DNA from: Citrobacter telavivensis
GTDB taxonomy: Bacteria; Pseudomonadota; Gammaproteobacteria; Enterobacterales; Enterobacteriaceae
DNA length: 64,000 bases
Direction: 5' to 3'
Assembly (NCBI GenBank): GCA_009363175.1
Contig: CP045205.1
Coordinates: forward strand, 4,340,001 to 4,404,000
Below the pieces are notes generated by a model. The model saw only the letters and a list, made by a program, of their open reading frames with translations. It was not told the DNA's origin and did no database searches. The position numbers and the translations under genes are program-made. How positions within the stretch are numbered: position 1 is the first letter of the stretch; the number at the start of each line of letters is the position of its first letter. Below, in pieces: positions 35,940-44,939 of this stretch.

Positions 35940-36533
35940 TTGCCTATCCTGTTCCTGATCCTGTTTACCTGTCGGGCCGCTGCGGCTGACACGTTGTTAA
36001 TTCTCGGCGACAGCCTGAGCGCCGGATACCGAATGTCCGCCAGTGCCGCCTGGCCTGCGCTGCTCAACGATAAATGGCAGAGCAAAACCACCGTGGTGAA
36101 CGCCAGCATCAGCGGCGACACCTCCCAGCAAGCGCTGGCGCGTCTGCCTGCGCTGCTCAAGCAGCATCAACCGCGCTGGGTGCTGGTTGAGCTGGGCGGC
36201 AACGATGGGCTGCGCGGCTTTGCGCCGCAACAAACCGAACAGACGCTGCGTACCATCGTGCAGGACGTTAAGACAGCGAACGCCGAGCCGCTACTGATGC
36301 AAATTCGCCTGCCCGCAAACTACGGTCGTCGGTATAATGAAACCTTCAGCGCGCTCTATCCAAAGCTCGCCAAAGAGTTTGATATTCCTCTGTTACCCTT
36401 TTTTATGGAAGAGGTCTATCTAAAACCGCAATGGATGCAGGATGATGGTATTCATCCTAACCGCGACGCCCAGCCGTTTATCGCCGACTGGATGGCGAAG
36501 CAGTTGAGTCCTTTAGTAAAACACGAGTCTTAA
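35907..36533 (+). CDS. tesA: TesA, periplasmic thioesterase I/protease I/lysophospholipase L1
   Basis: This 208-residue SGNH hydrolase cleaves acyl-CoA and lysophospholipid esters in the periplasm. It has a signal peptide (ends CRAAA-ADT), block I GDSLSAGY with nucleophile S36 (S10 of the mature form), block III GGNDGLRG, and block V DDGIHPN with catalytic Asp and His. The start MMNFNNVFRW matches E. coli length. Its 5' end overlaps ybbA on the other strand. ybbO follows 28 nt downstream. Confidence 0.97.
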   Translation: MMNFNNVFRWHLPILFLILFTCRAAAADTLLILGDSLSAGYRMSASAAWPALLNDKWQSKTTVVNASISGDTSQQALARLPALLKQHQPRWVLVELGGNDGLRGFAPQQTEQTLRTIVQDVKTANAEPLLMQIRLPANYGRRYNETFSALYPKLAKEFDIPLLPFFMEEVYLKPQWMQDDGIHPNRDAQPFIADWMAKQLSPLVKHES

Positions 36534-36561
36534 TTCAACGGAGATCCTGACAGGTAAAGTT

Positions 36562-37332
36562 ATGCAAAAATCGGTCTTAATAACAGGATGTTCCAGCGGC
36601 ATCGGCCTGGAAAGCGCGCTTGAGCTAAAGCGTCAGGGCTTTCAGGTTCTCGCCGGCTGCCGTAAACCCGACGATGTCACGCGCATGAATAACATGGGAT
36701 TCACCGGCGTATTGATCGACCTCGACTCTCCCGAGAGTGTGGATCGCGCCGCTGACGAGGTGATCGCCCTGACCGATAACTGCTTATACGGGATCTTTAA
36801 CAATGCCGGATACGGCGTTTACGGTCCGCTGAACACCATCAGCCGCGCACAGATGGAGCAGCAATTTTCCGCCAATTTCTTTGGCGCGCACCAACTCACC
36901 ATGCGCCTGTTACCGGCCATGCTGCCACACGGCGAAGGTCGGATCGTGATGACCTCCTCGGTGATGGGGTTGATCTCAACGCCTGGGCGCGGTGCCTACG
37001 CGGCCAGTAAATACGCGCTGGAAGCCTGGTCAGATGCGTTGCGCATGGAGCTGCGTCACAGCGGAATTAAAGTCAGCCTGATTGAACCCGGCCCCATCCG
37101 CACGCGTTTTACCGAAAACGTTAACCAGACCCAGAACGACAAACCGGTGGAAAACCCTGGTATTGCCGCACGTTTTACGCTCGATCCTGAAGCTGTCGTC
37201 GCCAAAGTGCGCCATGCTTTTGTCAGCGATAAACCCAAACTCCGTTATCCGGTCACGCTGGTGACCTGGGCCGTCATGCTGCTCAAACGCCTGCTGCCGG
37301 GACGCCTGATGGACAAAATTTTGCACGGATGA
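36562..37332 (+). CDS. ybbO: YbbO, short-chain dehydrogenase/reductase
   Basis: This 256-residue cytosolic SDR has the NADP-binding TGCSSGIG (8-15) and NNAGYG, plus the catalytic S...YAASK set (MTSSVMG, then GAYAASKYALEAW). E. coli YbbO reduces a range of aldehydes. It lies in a tesA-ybbO-ybbN run on the plus strand. A hydrophobic C-terminal stretch (VTLVTWAVMLLKRLLPG) may touch the membrane. Confidence 0.94.
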   Translation: MQKSVLITGCSSGIGLESALELKRQGFQVLAGCRKPDDVTRMNNMGFTGVLIDLDSPESVDRAADEVIALTDNCLYGIFNNAGYGVYGPLNTISRAQMEQQFSANFFGAHQLTMRLLPAMLPHGEGRIVMTSSVMGLISTPGRGAYAASKYALEAWSDALRMELRHSGIKVSLIEPGPIRTRFTENVNQTQNDKPVENPGIAARFTLDPEAVVAKVRHAFVSDKPKLRYPVTLVTWAVMLLKRLLPGRLMDKILHG

Positions 37333-37391
37333 GTTGAAGCGTGCGCGTCAGCCCCCATGTAAAAAAGAAATCGACACAAGAGAGTGACTCC

Positions 37392-38246
37392 ATGTCCACA
37401 CAGAATATTGTCAACATTAACGAATCGAACCTGCAGCAGACCTTAGAACAGTCGATGACCACGCCGGTCCTGTTCTACTTCTGGTCAGAACGCAGCCAGC
37501 ACTGCCTGCAGTTGACGCCGGTGCTGGAAAGCCTCGCTGCGCAGTACAACGGTCAGTTTATTCTGGCGAAACTCGACTGCGACGCCGAGCAGATGATCGC
37601 CTCTCAGTTTGGTCTGCGCGCCATTCCGACCGTCTATCTGTTCCAGAATGGTCAGCCGGTTGACGGCTTCCAGGGACCGCAGCCGGAAGAGGCGATTCGT
37701 GCCCTGCTCGACAAAGTGTTGCCGCGTGAAGAAGAGTTGAAAGCGCAACAGGCCATGCAACTGATGCAGGAAGGCAACTACATTGAAGCGCTGCCGCTGC
37801 TCAAAGATGCCTGGCAACTCTCTAACCAGAATGGTGAAATCGGCCTGCTGCTGGCGGAAACACAGATCGCCCTCAACCGCTCCGAAGACGCGGAAGCCGT
37901 GCTGAAAACTATTCCGCTACAGGATCAGGACACCCGCTATCAGGGGCTGGTTGCGCAGATTGAACTGTTGAAACAGGCGGCGGATACGCCGGAGATTCAG
38001 CTATTGCAACAGCAAGTGGCGGAAAATCCGCAGGATGCCGGACTGGCAGCGCAGCTGGCGCTGCAACTGCATCAGGTCGGACGCAATGAAGAAGCGCTGG
38101 AACTGCTGTTCAGCCATCTGAAGAAAGATCTCGCCGCCGCAGACGGTCAGGCGCGTAAAACGTTCCAGGAAATTCTTGCCGCGCTCGGTACCGGCGATGC
38201 GCTGGCGTCAAAATATCGTCGTCAGTTGTACGCGTTGTTGTACTGA
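37392..38246 (+). CDS. cnoX: CnoX (YbbN), thioredoxin-like chaperedoxin
   Basis: This is a 284-residue protein. The N-terminal thioredoxin fold (about 1-110) has SQHC instead of the catalytic CXXC, as in E. coli CnoX. Four or so TPR-like helices follow (AQQAMQLMQEGNYIEALPLL and later repeats). CnoX holds unfolded proteins under bleach stress and passes them to GroEL and DnaK. The start MSTQNIVNIN gives the E. coli length; the longer frame upstream is not supported. Confidence 0.95.
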   Translation: MSTQNIVNINESNLQQTLEQSMTTPVLFYFWSERSQHCLQLTPVLESLAAQYNGQFILAKLDCDAEQMIASQFGLRAIPTVYLFQNGQPVDGFQGPQPEEAIRALLDKVLPREEELKAQQAMQLMQEGNYIEALPLLKDAWQLSNQNGEIGLLLAETQIALNRSEDAEAVLKTIPLQDQDTRYQGLVAQIELLKQAADTPEIQLLQQQVAENPQDAGLAAQLALQLHQVGRNEEALELLFSHLKKDLAAADGQARKTFQEILAALGTGDALASKYRRQLYALLY

Positions 38247-38252
38247 TCTTTG

Positions 38253-38334
38253 TTGCCCGATGGCGCTACGCTTATCGGGCCTACAACCCGAACGCATCCG
38301 TAGGCCGGATAAGGCTTCAGCCGCCATCCGGCAC
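38253..38334. repeat. BIME between cnoX and fetB
   Basis: Two facing REP units: TTGCCCGATGGCGCTACGC...ATCGGGCCTAC and GTAGGCCGGATAAGGC...GCCATCCGGCA. They lie between convergent genes. Confidence 0.87.
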
Positions 38335-38340
38335 TCTCCG

Positions 38341-39120
38341 TCACGATTTCCTCAAATGCGTCACCACCAACTGGTGGCGCGCGTTGTAAAACTTCCGATA
38401 GGTTAAATAGCAGGCAATAATGGTCGACAGACTCGCCGTTGAAAGCAGCATAAACGTCACCATGATCTGATATTTAATGGCCTTGACCGGATCGATACCG
38501 GCAAAGATCAGCCCCGACATCATCCCCGGCAAACTCACCAGTCCGACCGTTTTCGCGGAGTCGATCGTCGGGATCAGCGAGGCGCGAATGCTGTCGCGGA
38601 TCAATCCGGCAGACGCCATTTTCGGCGTCGCGCCGAGGCTGAGTTTCTCCTGAATCTGCTGCTGTTCGCTGCTGAAACGCTGACCGAGATTGTTGTAGCA
38701 CAATCCGACGGCCACCATCGCATTACCGGCGATCATCCCGGAGATGGGGATCACCTGCATCGGGATAAATTCGATCGAACCCGACAGCACCAGCACCGCC
38801 AGTGTTAACCCCGCCCCCGTCGTGATGGCAATAAACGAAGAAAGAAACGCTTTATCAATATACTTACTGCGTTTCTGCGCGTTATAGGCGGCGTTAAAAC
38901 AGATAAACAGCACCATCAGTAACGTCAGGACGGCATGGTTAACCGCGAAGATATATTTCAGTACATAGCCGACAATAATAAGCTGAACGACGGCACGCGC
39001 GACGCTCCAGAGAATATCTTTCTCCAGCGCCAGTTTCTCTTTGTGGCTTATCAGCATCGCCACCACCACCAGCATCATCGCTAATGCCAGTGACTCGTTG
39101 GTAATATTATGTTCATTCAT
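38341..39120 (-). CDS. fetB: FetB, iron exporter permease
   Basis: This 259-residue UPF0014 membrane protein has about seven helices. With FetA it exports iron and aids resistance to oxidative stress. Family segments are SHKEKLALEKDILWSVARA, ISGMIAGNAMVAVGLCYNNL and GLVSLPGMMSGLIFAGIDP. The ATG at 39120 gives the E. coli length and overlaps the fetA stop by 8 nt. Confidence 0.95.
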   Translation of the reverse strand: MNEHNITNESLALAMMLVVVAMLISHKEKLALEKDILWSVARAVVQLIIVGYVLKYIFAVNHAVLTLLMVLFICFNAAYNAQKRSKYIDKAFLSSFIAITTGAGLTLAVLVLSGSIEFIPMQVIPISGMIAGNAMVAVGLCYNNLGQRFSSEQQQIQEKLSLGATPKMASAGLIRDSIRASLIPTIDSAKTVGLVSLPGMMSGLIFAGIDPVKAIKYQIMVTFMLLSTASLSTIIACYLTYRKFYNARHQLVVTHLRKS

Positions 39121-39784
39121 TTCGTGCTTCCTGCATTTCTCCGGCATGCGGCATCAGGGTGATTATTTCATCCGCATGATTAATTTCGTCTTTATCGTGA
39201 GTCACCCACAGTACGCCTGTCTGCTTATCGCGAGCATAGTGATGAATAATCTCATTTACATTGCGCTTATTGCTTTCATCCAGCGCGCTGGTGATTTCAT
39301 CAAGCAGTAAAACCTGCGGCAGAAACTGTAAATTACGGATCAGGGAAATGCGCTGCTTCTCCCCGCCGGAAAGTTCGTTGATATTTTTCGCCAGAATCGT
39401 CTCCGGCAACTGAAAGCGGGCCAGGTCAGCAAGAAAAGCCCCGGCGTCAGGACGCTGATGCCGGATCTGCCAGGGAAAGATCAGATTATCGTAAACGGTA
39501 TCGCCAAACAGCGCGGGCGTCTGGGCGCAATACGAGACGTGCTGGCGGTAGTTTTCCGGGTTAAGCGTGGTGATGTCCTCCCCGGCAAAGAGGATCTCGC
39601 CGCGAGTCGGGCTGAGCAACGACGCGATAATCTTCAGTAAAGTACTTTTTCCGCAGCCGGAAGGTCCGGTTATTAATTTAAATTCACCAGGGCGTAAGTT
39701 AAAACTGATGTTATTCAGAATGTTCGTTGTCCCGACCTGGTAACCCACATTGTTTACCTGCAACAAAATGCTATTTTCACGCAT
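39113..39784 (-). CDS. fetA: FetA, iron exporter ATPase
   Basis: This 223-residue ABC ATPase has Walker A GPSGCGKST, signature LSGGEKQRISL, Walker B VLLLDEITSALD and H-loop VTHDKDE. It pairs with FetB, which it overlaps. Divergent from qmcA across 145 bp. Confidence 0.95.
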   Translation of the reverse strand: MRENSILLQVNNVGYQVGTTNILNNISFNLRPGEFKLITGPSGCGKSTLLKIIASLLSPTRGEILFAGEDITTLNPENYRQHVSYCAQTPALFGDTVYDNLIFPWQIRHQRPDAGAFLADLARFQLPETILAKNINELSGGEKQRISLIRNLQFLPQVLLLDEITSALDESNKRNVNEIIHHYARDKQTGVLWVTHDKDEINHADEIITLMPHAGEMQEARNE

Positions 39785-39929
39785 TGTCTATCCTGTTTTC
39801 GCGTTTTATCGCAAAATAGTGTATCCCTCTAATTAACGAGAGGGGAACTCTCTTTAATGAATCAGGTATAATTTCAAGAGTAACGTCGCCAGTCACGACA
39901 TCATGGACAGTTCAACAGGAGGTTTTTCA

Positions 39930-40844
39930 ATGCTTATCGTTATTCCTATTCTCATTTTTGTCGCGCTGGTGATAGTCGGTGCCGGCGTGAAAATTGTCCC
40001 CCAGGGATACCAGTGGACGGTGGAGCGTTTCGGACGCTACACCCGCACGCTGCAGCCAGGCTTGAGCCTTGTCGTTCCGTTCATGGACCGTGTTGGTCGT
40101 AAAATTAATATGATGGAACAGGTGCTGGATATTCCCTCGCAGGAAGTTATCTCGAAAGATAACGCTAACGTTTCGATTGATGCGGTCTGTTTTATTCAGG
40201 TCATTGATGCGCCAAAAGCCGCGTATGAAGTCAGTAACCTGGAGCTGGCTATCATCAATCTGACCATGACCAACATCCGTACTGTACTGGGCTCCATGGA
40301 GCTTGATGAAATGCTCTCCCAGCGCGACAACATCAATACGCGCCTGCTGCATATTGTCGATGAGGCCACCAACCCCTGGGGAATCAAAATTACCCGTATT
40401 GAAATTCGCGACGTTCGTCCCCCGGCTGAACTGATCGGCGCAATGAACGCGCAAATGAAAGCGGAACGTACCAAACGTGCCTATATCCTTGAAGCCGAAG
40501 GGGTCCGCCAGGCGGAAATCGTCAAAGCCGAGGGTGAAAAACAGTCGAAAATTTTGATCGCCGAGGGCGACCGTCAGTCGGCATTTTTACAGGCAGAAGC
40601 CCGCGAACGTTCCGCCGAAGCGGAAGCGCGCGCCACCAAAATGGTGTCTGAAGCGATCGCCTCCGGCGATATTCAGGCGGTGAACTACTTTGTGGCGCAG
40701 AAATATACCGAAGCGCTACAGCAAATCGGCTCGTCCAGTAACAGTAAAGTGGTGATGATGCCACTGGATGCCAGCAGCCTGATGGGCTCCATTGCCGGGA
40801 TCGCTGAACTGATCAAGGACAGCGCCAGCGAACGGAAAAAATAA
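39930..40844 (+). CDS. qmcA: QmcA, SPFH/prohibitin-family membrane protein
   Basis: This 304-residue protein has one N-terminal membrane helix (IVIPILIFVALVIVGAGV) and an SPFH domain (about 20-180; VPQGYQWTVERFGRY, NMMEQVLDIPSQEVISKDN). A long coiled coil rich in Ala, Glu and Arg follows. Related proteins form membrane microdomain scaffolds with FtsH or NfeD partners. GGAGG precedes ATG 39930; a TATAAT at 39867-39872 may be its promoter -10. It overlaps ybbJ by one base, so both are cotranslated. Confidence 0.96.
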   Translation: MLIVIPILIFVALVIVGAGVKIVPQGYQWTVERFGRYTRTLQPGLSLVVPFMDRVGRKINMMEQVLDIPSQEVISKDNANVSIDAVCFIQVIDAPKAAYEVSNLELAIINLTMTNIRTVLGSMELDEMLSQRDNINTRLLHIVDEATNPWGIKITRIEIRDVRPPAELIGAMNAQMKAERTKRAYILEAEGVRQAEIVKAEGEKQSKILIAEGDRQSAFLQAEARERSAEAEARATKMVSEAIASGDIQAVNYFVAQKYTEALQQIGSSSNSKVVMMPLDASSLMGSIAGIAELIKDSASERKK

Positions 40845-41302
40845 TGATCGAGATGATTGTGGGATATCCCCATATTTTCTGGCTCAGCCTCGGCGGTCTG
40901 CTTCTGGCCGCTGAAATGCTGGGCGGCAACGGCTATCTGTTATGGAGCGGCGTAGCAGCAGTCATTACCGGCATTCTGGTCTGGCTATTGCCCGTCAGTT
41001 GGGAATGGCAAGGCGTTATCTTTGCCGTCCTAACGCTGCTTTCCGCCTGGCTTTGGTGGAAGTGGATGGCGAAACGCGTTCGCGAACAAAAGCCAGCGGA
41101 TAGTCAACTTAACCAGCGCGGCCAGCAACTGGTTGGTCGCCGGTTTGTGCTGGAATCCTCGCTGGTTAATGGCCGTGGACACATGCGGGTTGGCGACAGT
41201 TCGTGGCCGGTCAACGCCATTGAAGACTTGCCCGCCGGAACCCACGTTGAAGTGATCGCCGTTGAGGGCATCACGCTCTATATCAGACCCCTTCCCCGAT
41301 GA
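40844..41302 (+). CDS. ybbJ: YbbJ, NfeD-like inner-membrane protein
   Basis: This 152-residue protein has two or three helices (IFWLSLGGLLLAAEMLGGNG, AVITGILVWLLPV, VIFAVLTLLSAWLWW) and a C-terminal OB-fold NfeD domain (GRRFVLESSLVNGRGHMRVG, then AGTHVEVIAVEGITLYIRP). NfeD-type proteins form units with SPFH proteins, here QmcA. The start overlaps the qmcA stop. Confidence 0.94.
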   Translation: MIEMIVGYPHIFWLSLGGLLLAAEMLGGNGYLLWSGVAAVITGILVWLLPVSWEWQGVIFAVLTLLSAWLWWKWMAKRVREQKPADSQLNQRGQQLVGRRFVLESSLVNGRGHMRVGDSSWPVNAIEDLPAGTHVEVIAVEGITLYIRPLPR

Positions 41303-41321
41303 AACAGATGACAGGAATCGC

Positions 41322-43469
41322 ATGATGGTCAGGAAGACGCCTCTGGCATTAAGCTTTTGCGCATTACTGGCGAGTGCCCCGCAGGTATTCGCCTCGTTTG
41401 ATATGGCAGACTGTACATGGAGCGACGCGCGCTGCCTGCTAAAAGGCGACCCTATTCTGACGCCTGATAATGATTCCCGTGACAACCTGTTGCGCCTGCT
41501 GAGTGAAGCAAAGTCACTTGCAGTGCCCGTTCAGTCGATGCCTGCCGATATCACCCGCTCACGCGATTTCTATTTTGCCTATCACCCGCAGTGGGATGAC
41601 ATTGATGTCCGGACAGACTCTCCGGCACAAACGCAGAACGCAGCAGACCCGATCGTCCAACAAATGGCCACGCTGCAGGTGGAGCCAATCGAATTCAAGC
41701 ACGACGGTGAGCAGGAAAACCGTTTTGTCTCCAATAATGCCGACAGCGTCAGCCAGTTTTTTGCCGCGCTGCTGAACGATGACGCGCTAACGGCGGAACA
41801 AAAGCAGTCGCTGGCACAGGCGCGTCTGGGGCTCTATTCCGGGGCCAGCGCAGAGCAAATTACGGGGTCCCTCGCCACGCTCCCGGCAGATTCACCTGCC
41901 CCGCTGTATAAAACCTACCTGACCGGAGCGGCCCATTTTTACGCGGGCGAGTACGACAGCGCGACGCAGGCCTTCACGCCACTGCTCACCAGCGATCGCC
42001 CGTGGCTGGCGGAAACCGCGCAATATATGCTGATGCGCACGGCGCTGAACAAAAGCAGCCAGAACAGCGTCGGCGAATATGGCGACTTTGATATCGCGCG
42101 AATAAACCGTGAAGACGCTTTACTTGCGCAAAAAGAGGCGCAGACCTATCTCCAGCATTGGCCAGAAGGCCGCTATGCGGATTCCGCGCGTGGCATGCTG
42201 CGCCGCATCCATTGGTATTTGCAGGACTGGACAACGCTTGCAGGATTATATGAACAGGCGTTCCAGCAGGTCACCGATGCGCAAGCATTGCGGGAGCGGG
42301 TTATTGAATACGATAACGTCTATGGCATGCAGTTTTACGATCAATCCGTTCAGGATGCGTTCGCCGATGCCCCCCTCGTCAGCTACACCGAGATGCTGCG
42401 CGCCCTTCGCCTGAACAGCTACCGAAAGCCAACCCTGACGCAGGCCAAACTTGACGCCAGCAAACCGGTTTTTGACAAGCGCGGAAAACTGCCGCTGTGG
42501 CGCAATTTACAACTCAACCTGTGGCTGGCGACAGATAACTATGCCGCTATTCTTCAGGCAGTCACTCCGGCGAAAAAACTGCCGCCTCACGATATCCTCG
42601 CCTTCAGCGAACAGGTGCTCTACGGCGACGCGCTGATGGGACAAAAGCAGTGGTCAGCGGCGCGCGATTTCTGGTCGACGCTACTGAAGCTCAGCCAGGA
42701 TAACGAACAGCAGCAGTATGTGCAGGCAAAACTGGCGGCCACGCTGGTTTACAGCGGCAACGTGGCGGCGATTTTTGCCCCGGACAGCGCGGTCACCAGT
42801 TTGCGCTACCGCTCCCGGGTACTGAAAACTGTGGCTACACCTGAACAGTTGCGCCAGCAGGTCAGCCAGGGGCCGAATAACGAAGAGCGCACTATTGCGC
42901 TGCATACGCTGCTGGTGCGCGATCTCACTGAAAACCGCTTTAGCGACTGGCTAAAAGACCGAAAACTCGCCAGCGCCATCACGCAACCGGTTATCGGTGA
43001 GGCATTCGACGATGTCAATCTGAGTACGTTTGACTGGAACGGCGACGCCGCTGAAGCCGGTTACGTGTGCCGCAGCCTCAATGACACCGTCGGCACGCTG
43101 AGCAAGACGCCCGACGACGCCCATGCGCTGAACTGTCTGGGCGAGTTTTTCCGTACCTCGCAAACGCATGTCGACTTGTGGAAAGACAACGCAGGCAACG
43201 GCGAGCTGGAAACCGCTATCCAGCAGAAAGACCCTGTCGGACAGTTTAACCGCCAGCGTTATTATCAGCAGGTCATCGCCTCGCCGAAGGCCGAGCACGA
43301 AGACAGAAGCTATGCGCTGTATCGGGCTATCATGTGTTACGCCCCGTCCGGATCGAATGAGTGTGGCGGAGAAGAGGTGGACAAACAGCAGCGTAAAGGC
43401 TGGTTCACACAATTGAAAACGCAGTATCCGGGCAGTCCGTGGGCGCAAAAACTCAAATACTACTGGTAA
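41322..43469 (+). CDS. large secreted repeat protein of unknown role
   Basis: This is a 715-residue protein. A signal peptide (about 1-24, KTPLALSFCALLASAPQVFA) is followed by helical, TPR-like repeats (YKTYLTGAAHFYAGEYDSAT; LAQKEAQTYLQHWPEGRYAD; LAFSEQVLYGDALMGQKQWS). No lipobox is present. I know no tested function; the TPR content suggests protein binding in the periplasm. AGGA at 41313 supports ATG 41322. It overlaps a DUF3142 gene by 31 nt and lies 19 nt after ybbJ. K-12 lacks this pair between ybbJ and cueR. Confidence 0.75.
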   Translation: MMVRKTPLALSFCALLASAPQVFASFDMADCTWSDARCLLKGDPILTPDNDSRDNLLRLLSEAKSLAVPVQSMPADITRSRDFYFAYHPQWDDIDVRTDSPAQTQNAADPIVQQMATLQVEPIEFKHDGEQENRFVSNNADSVSQFFAALLNDDALTAEQKQSLAQARLGLYSGASAEQITGSLATLPADSPAPLYKTYLTGAAHFYAGEYDSATQAFTPLLTSDRPWLAETAQYMLMRTALNKSSQNSVGEYGDFDIARINREDALLAQKEAQTYLQHWPEGRYADSARGMLRRIHWYLQDWTTLAGLYEQAFQQVTDAQALRERVIEYDNVYGMQFYDQSVQDAFADAPLVSYTEMLRALRLNSYRKPTLTQAKLDASKPVFDKRGKLPLWRNLQLNLWLATDNYAAILQAVTPAKKLPPHDILAFSEQVLYGDALMGQKQWSAARDFWSTLLKLSQDNEQQQYVQAKLAATLVYSGNVAAIFAPDSAVTSLRYRSRVLKTVATPEQLRQQVSQGPNNEERTIALHTLLVRDLTENRFSDWLKDRKLASAITQPVIGEAFDDVNLSTFDWNGDAAEAGYVCRSLNDTVGTLSKTPDDAHALNCLGEFFRTSQTHVDLWKDNAGNGELETAIQQKDPVGQFNRQRYYQQVIASPKAEHEDRSYALYRAIMCYAPSGSNECGGEEVDKQQRKGWFTQLKTQYPGSPWAQKLKYYW

Positions 43470-44155
43470 TTGCGCTACTGGCGGGACAGGCGCAGGCGGC
43501 TGAGACGGTTATCGCCCGCGAACACCCGGCCTTCTGGCTCTGGTCAGGCGTGAAAGCCAGCGATGAACTGAGCGCTGCTCAGACGGTCTATCTGCATCAG
43601 GGTGAAGTGTTAGTGCGGGCAAAGGGCGTGGCCTTTCAGCGTCTGGGACTTCCCGTCAGCCGTCTGACGTTTCCGTCCATCTGGCTTACCGTGCGTTTCA
43701 CCACGCTCGACGTACCGGACGCGATTCCGGCACGCATCGTGCGACTGATGCAGCGCTGGCAGGCGGCGGGAAATCAGGTTGTGGGACTGCAGGTCGATTT
43801 TGATGCTGCGACGCATCAACTGGCCGACTATGCCCGCTTTCTGCGGGCATTGCGCCAACAGTTGCCCCCCGACTTTGCCCTTGGCGTGACCGGACTGCTG
43901 GACTGGGCGAAAACGGGCGACGTCGCGACGCTGAACGCGCTGCCGATCGATGAACTGGTGGTACAGAGCTATCAGGGACGACGCACGGTGGCGAATTATC
44001 AGGACTACCTGCCCGCTCTCGCCCGATTGCGTATTCCGTTTAAGCTCGGGCTGGTACAGCACGGCAAGCGGGACAGCCAGGCGGAAGCACAGCTACGCGC
44101 ATCCCCCTGGTATCGCGGCACGGTCGTCTTTATGCTCAACCCCGACGCGCGTTAA
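43439..44155 (+). CDS. DUF3142 domain protein, secreted
   Basis: This 238-residue protein starts at GTG inside the end of the previous gene. A signal peptide (ends AQA-AETV) is followed by a barrel-like domain (VVGLQVDFDAATHQLADYAR, LGVTGLLDW, IDELVVQSYQGR, FKLGLVQHG). This resembles a glycosidase-like TIM barrel, with the D of QVDFD a candidate catalytic residue. It is a partner of the upstream repeat protein; function unknown. Its last 4 bases overlap the end of cueR on the other strand. Confidence 0.75.
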   Translation: MGAKTQILLVIALLAGQAQAAETVIAREHPAFWLWSGVKASDELSAAQTVYLHQGEVLVRAKGVAFQRLGLPVSRLTFPSIWLTVRFTTLDVPDAIPARIVRLMQRWQAAGNQVVGLQVDFDAATHQLADYARFLRALRQQLPPDFALGVTGLLDWAKTGDVATLNALPIDELVVQSYQGRRTVANYQDYLPALARLRIPFKLGLVQHGKRDSQAEAQLRASPWYRGTVVFMLNPDAR

Positions 44156-44562
44156 GCCTGCGCCTTGTGGTGGCAGCAGCCAGAAAGGTTTTCGATAATC
44201 GGGCATTCCGCGCTGTCATCACCCGGGCACGACTCCGCCAGGGCCAGTAACTGCACGCGCATTGACTGTAATTCGCTGATATGGCGCTCAATTTCCGCCA
44301 CTTTCTCCAGCGTCCGCTTTTTGACGTCCGCGCTGTGACGACCCGGATCGTTGAACAGGTTCACCAGCTCGCCACACTCTTCAAGGTTGAATCCGACCTG
44401 GCGTGCCTGGCGCAGCAGCGTCAGCTCATTCAGATGCTGTTGCCCGTACGTGCGATAGCCGTTTTCACCCCGTAATGGCGGCGTGACCAGCCCTTTTTCT
44501 TCATAAAAGCGGATCGCTTTACTGGTTAAGCCGGTTTTTTTTGCTACATCGCTGATATTCAC
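44152..44562 (-). CDS. cueR: CueR, Cu(I)-sensing MerR-family activator
   Basis: This 136-residue regulator twists CueR promoters, including copA's, to switch them on. It has an N-terminal winged helix (MNISDVAKKTGLTSKAIRFY), a coiled coil, and the Cu(I) loop with C112 and C120 (SCPGDDSAEC) plus S77. The C-terminal CCHH motif is present. The start is GTG at 44562 after GGAGG. In K-12 it is beside ybaT and close to copA; here inserted genes separate it from copA, whose CueR box is intact. Confidence 0.96.
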   Translation of the reverse strand: MNISDVAKKTGLTSKAIRFYEEKGLVTPPLRGENGYRTYGQQHLNELTLLRQARQVGFNLEECGELVNLFNDPGRHSADVKKRTLEKVAEIERHISELQSMRVQLLALAESCPGDDSAECPIIENLSGCCHHKAQA

Positions 44563-44828
44563 AAATCCTCCGCACCTTACGCTGTGGCATGGCGTCATTA
44601 TAACGTACTTGTTGCTGACACCACACACCCATCCCTGTTGATGCCAATAACCTCTTCTCATTTCATTGCTTATGGGCAATACCACTGCCACTTTCACGTG
44701 TTGTCCGTAGCCGCCGCTCGTTCGCAGTTGATAGACAGTGAAGAACATCCTGGCTGGTGACCTTTTTCTGTAACAATTGCCTGTCATAAGTGATCGCTTT
44801 CTCAATTTTCACTCTTTCATCTTTCAAT

Positions 44829-44884
44829 TCTACGCGGGTAGATTTATTAATCTGCGGTAAAAATATAATATCTACGCGAGTAGA
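44829..44884. promoter_or_regulatory. paired LacI-type operators and promoter of the transporter gene
   Basis: TCTACGCGGGTAGA (44829-44842) and TCTACGCGAGTAGA (44871-44884) are near-identical 14-bp palindromes spaced 42 bp, four helical turns. TATAAT at 44864-44869 lies between them, so the second covers the likely transcription start. This suits repression by the LacI-family protein encoded at 46439. Confidence 0.75.
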
Positions 44885-44939
44885 ACATGAAGAGTACAAA
44901 CCTGCGACTCATGTCGACAGATAACTTCAAGGAGTTCTT

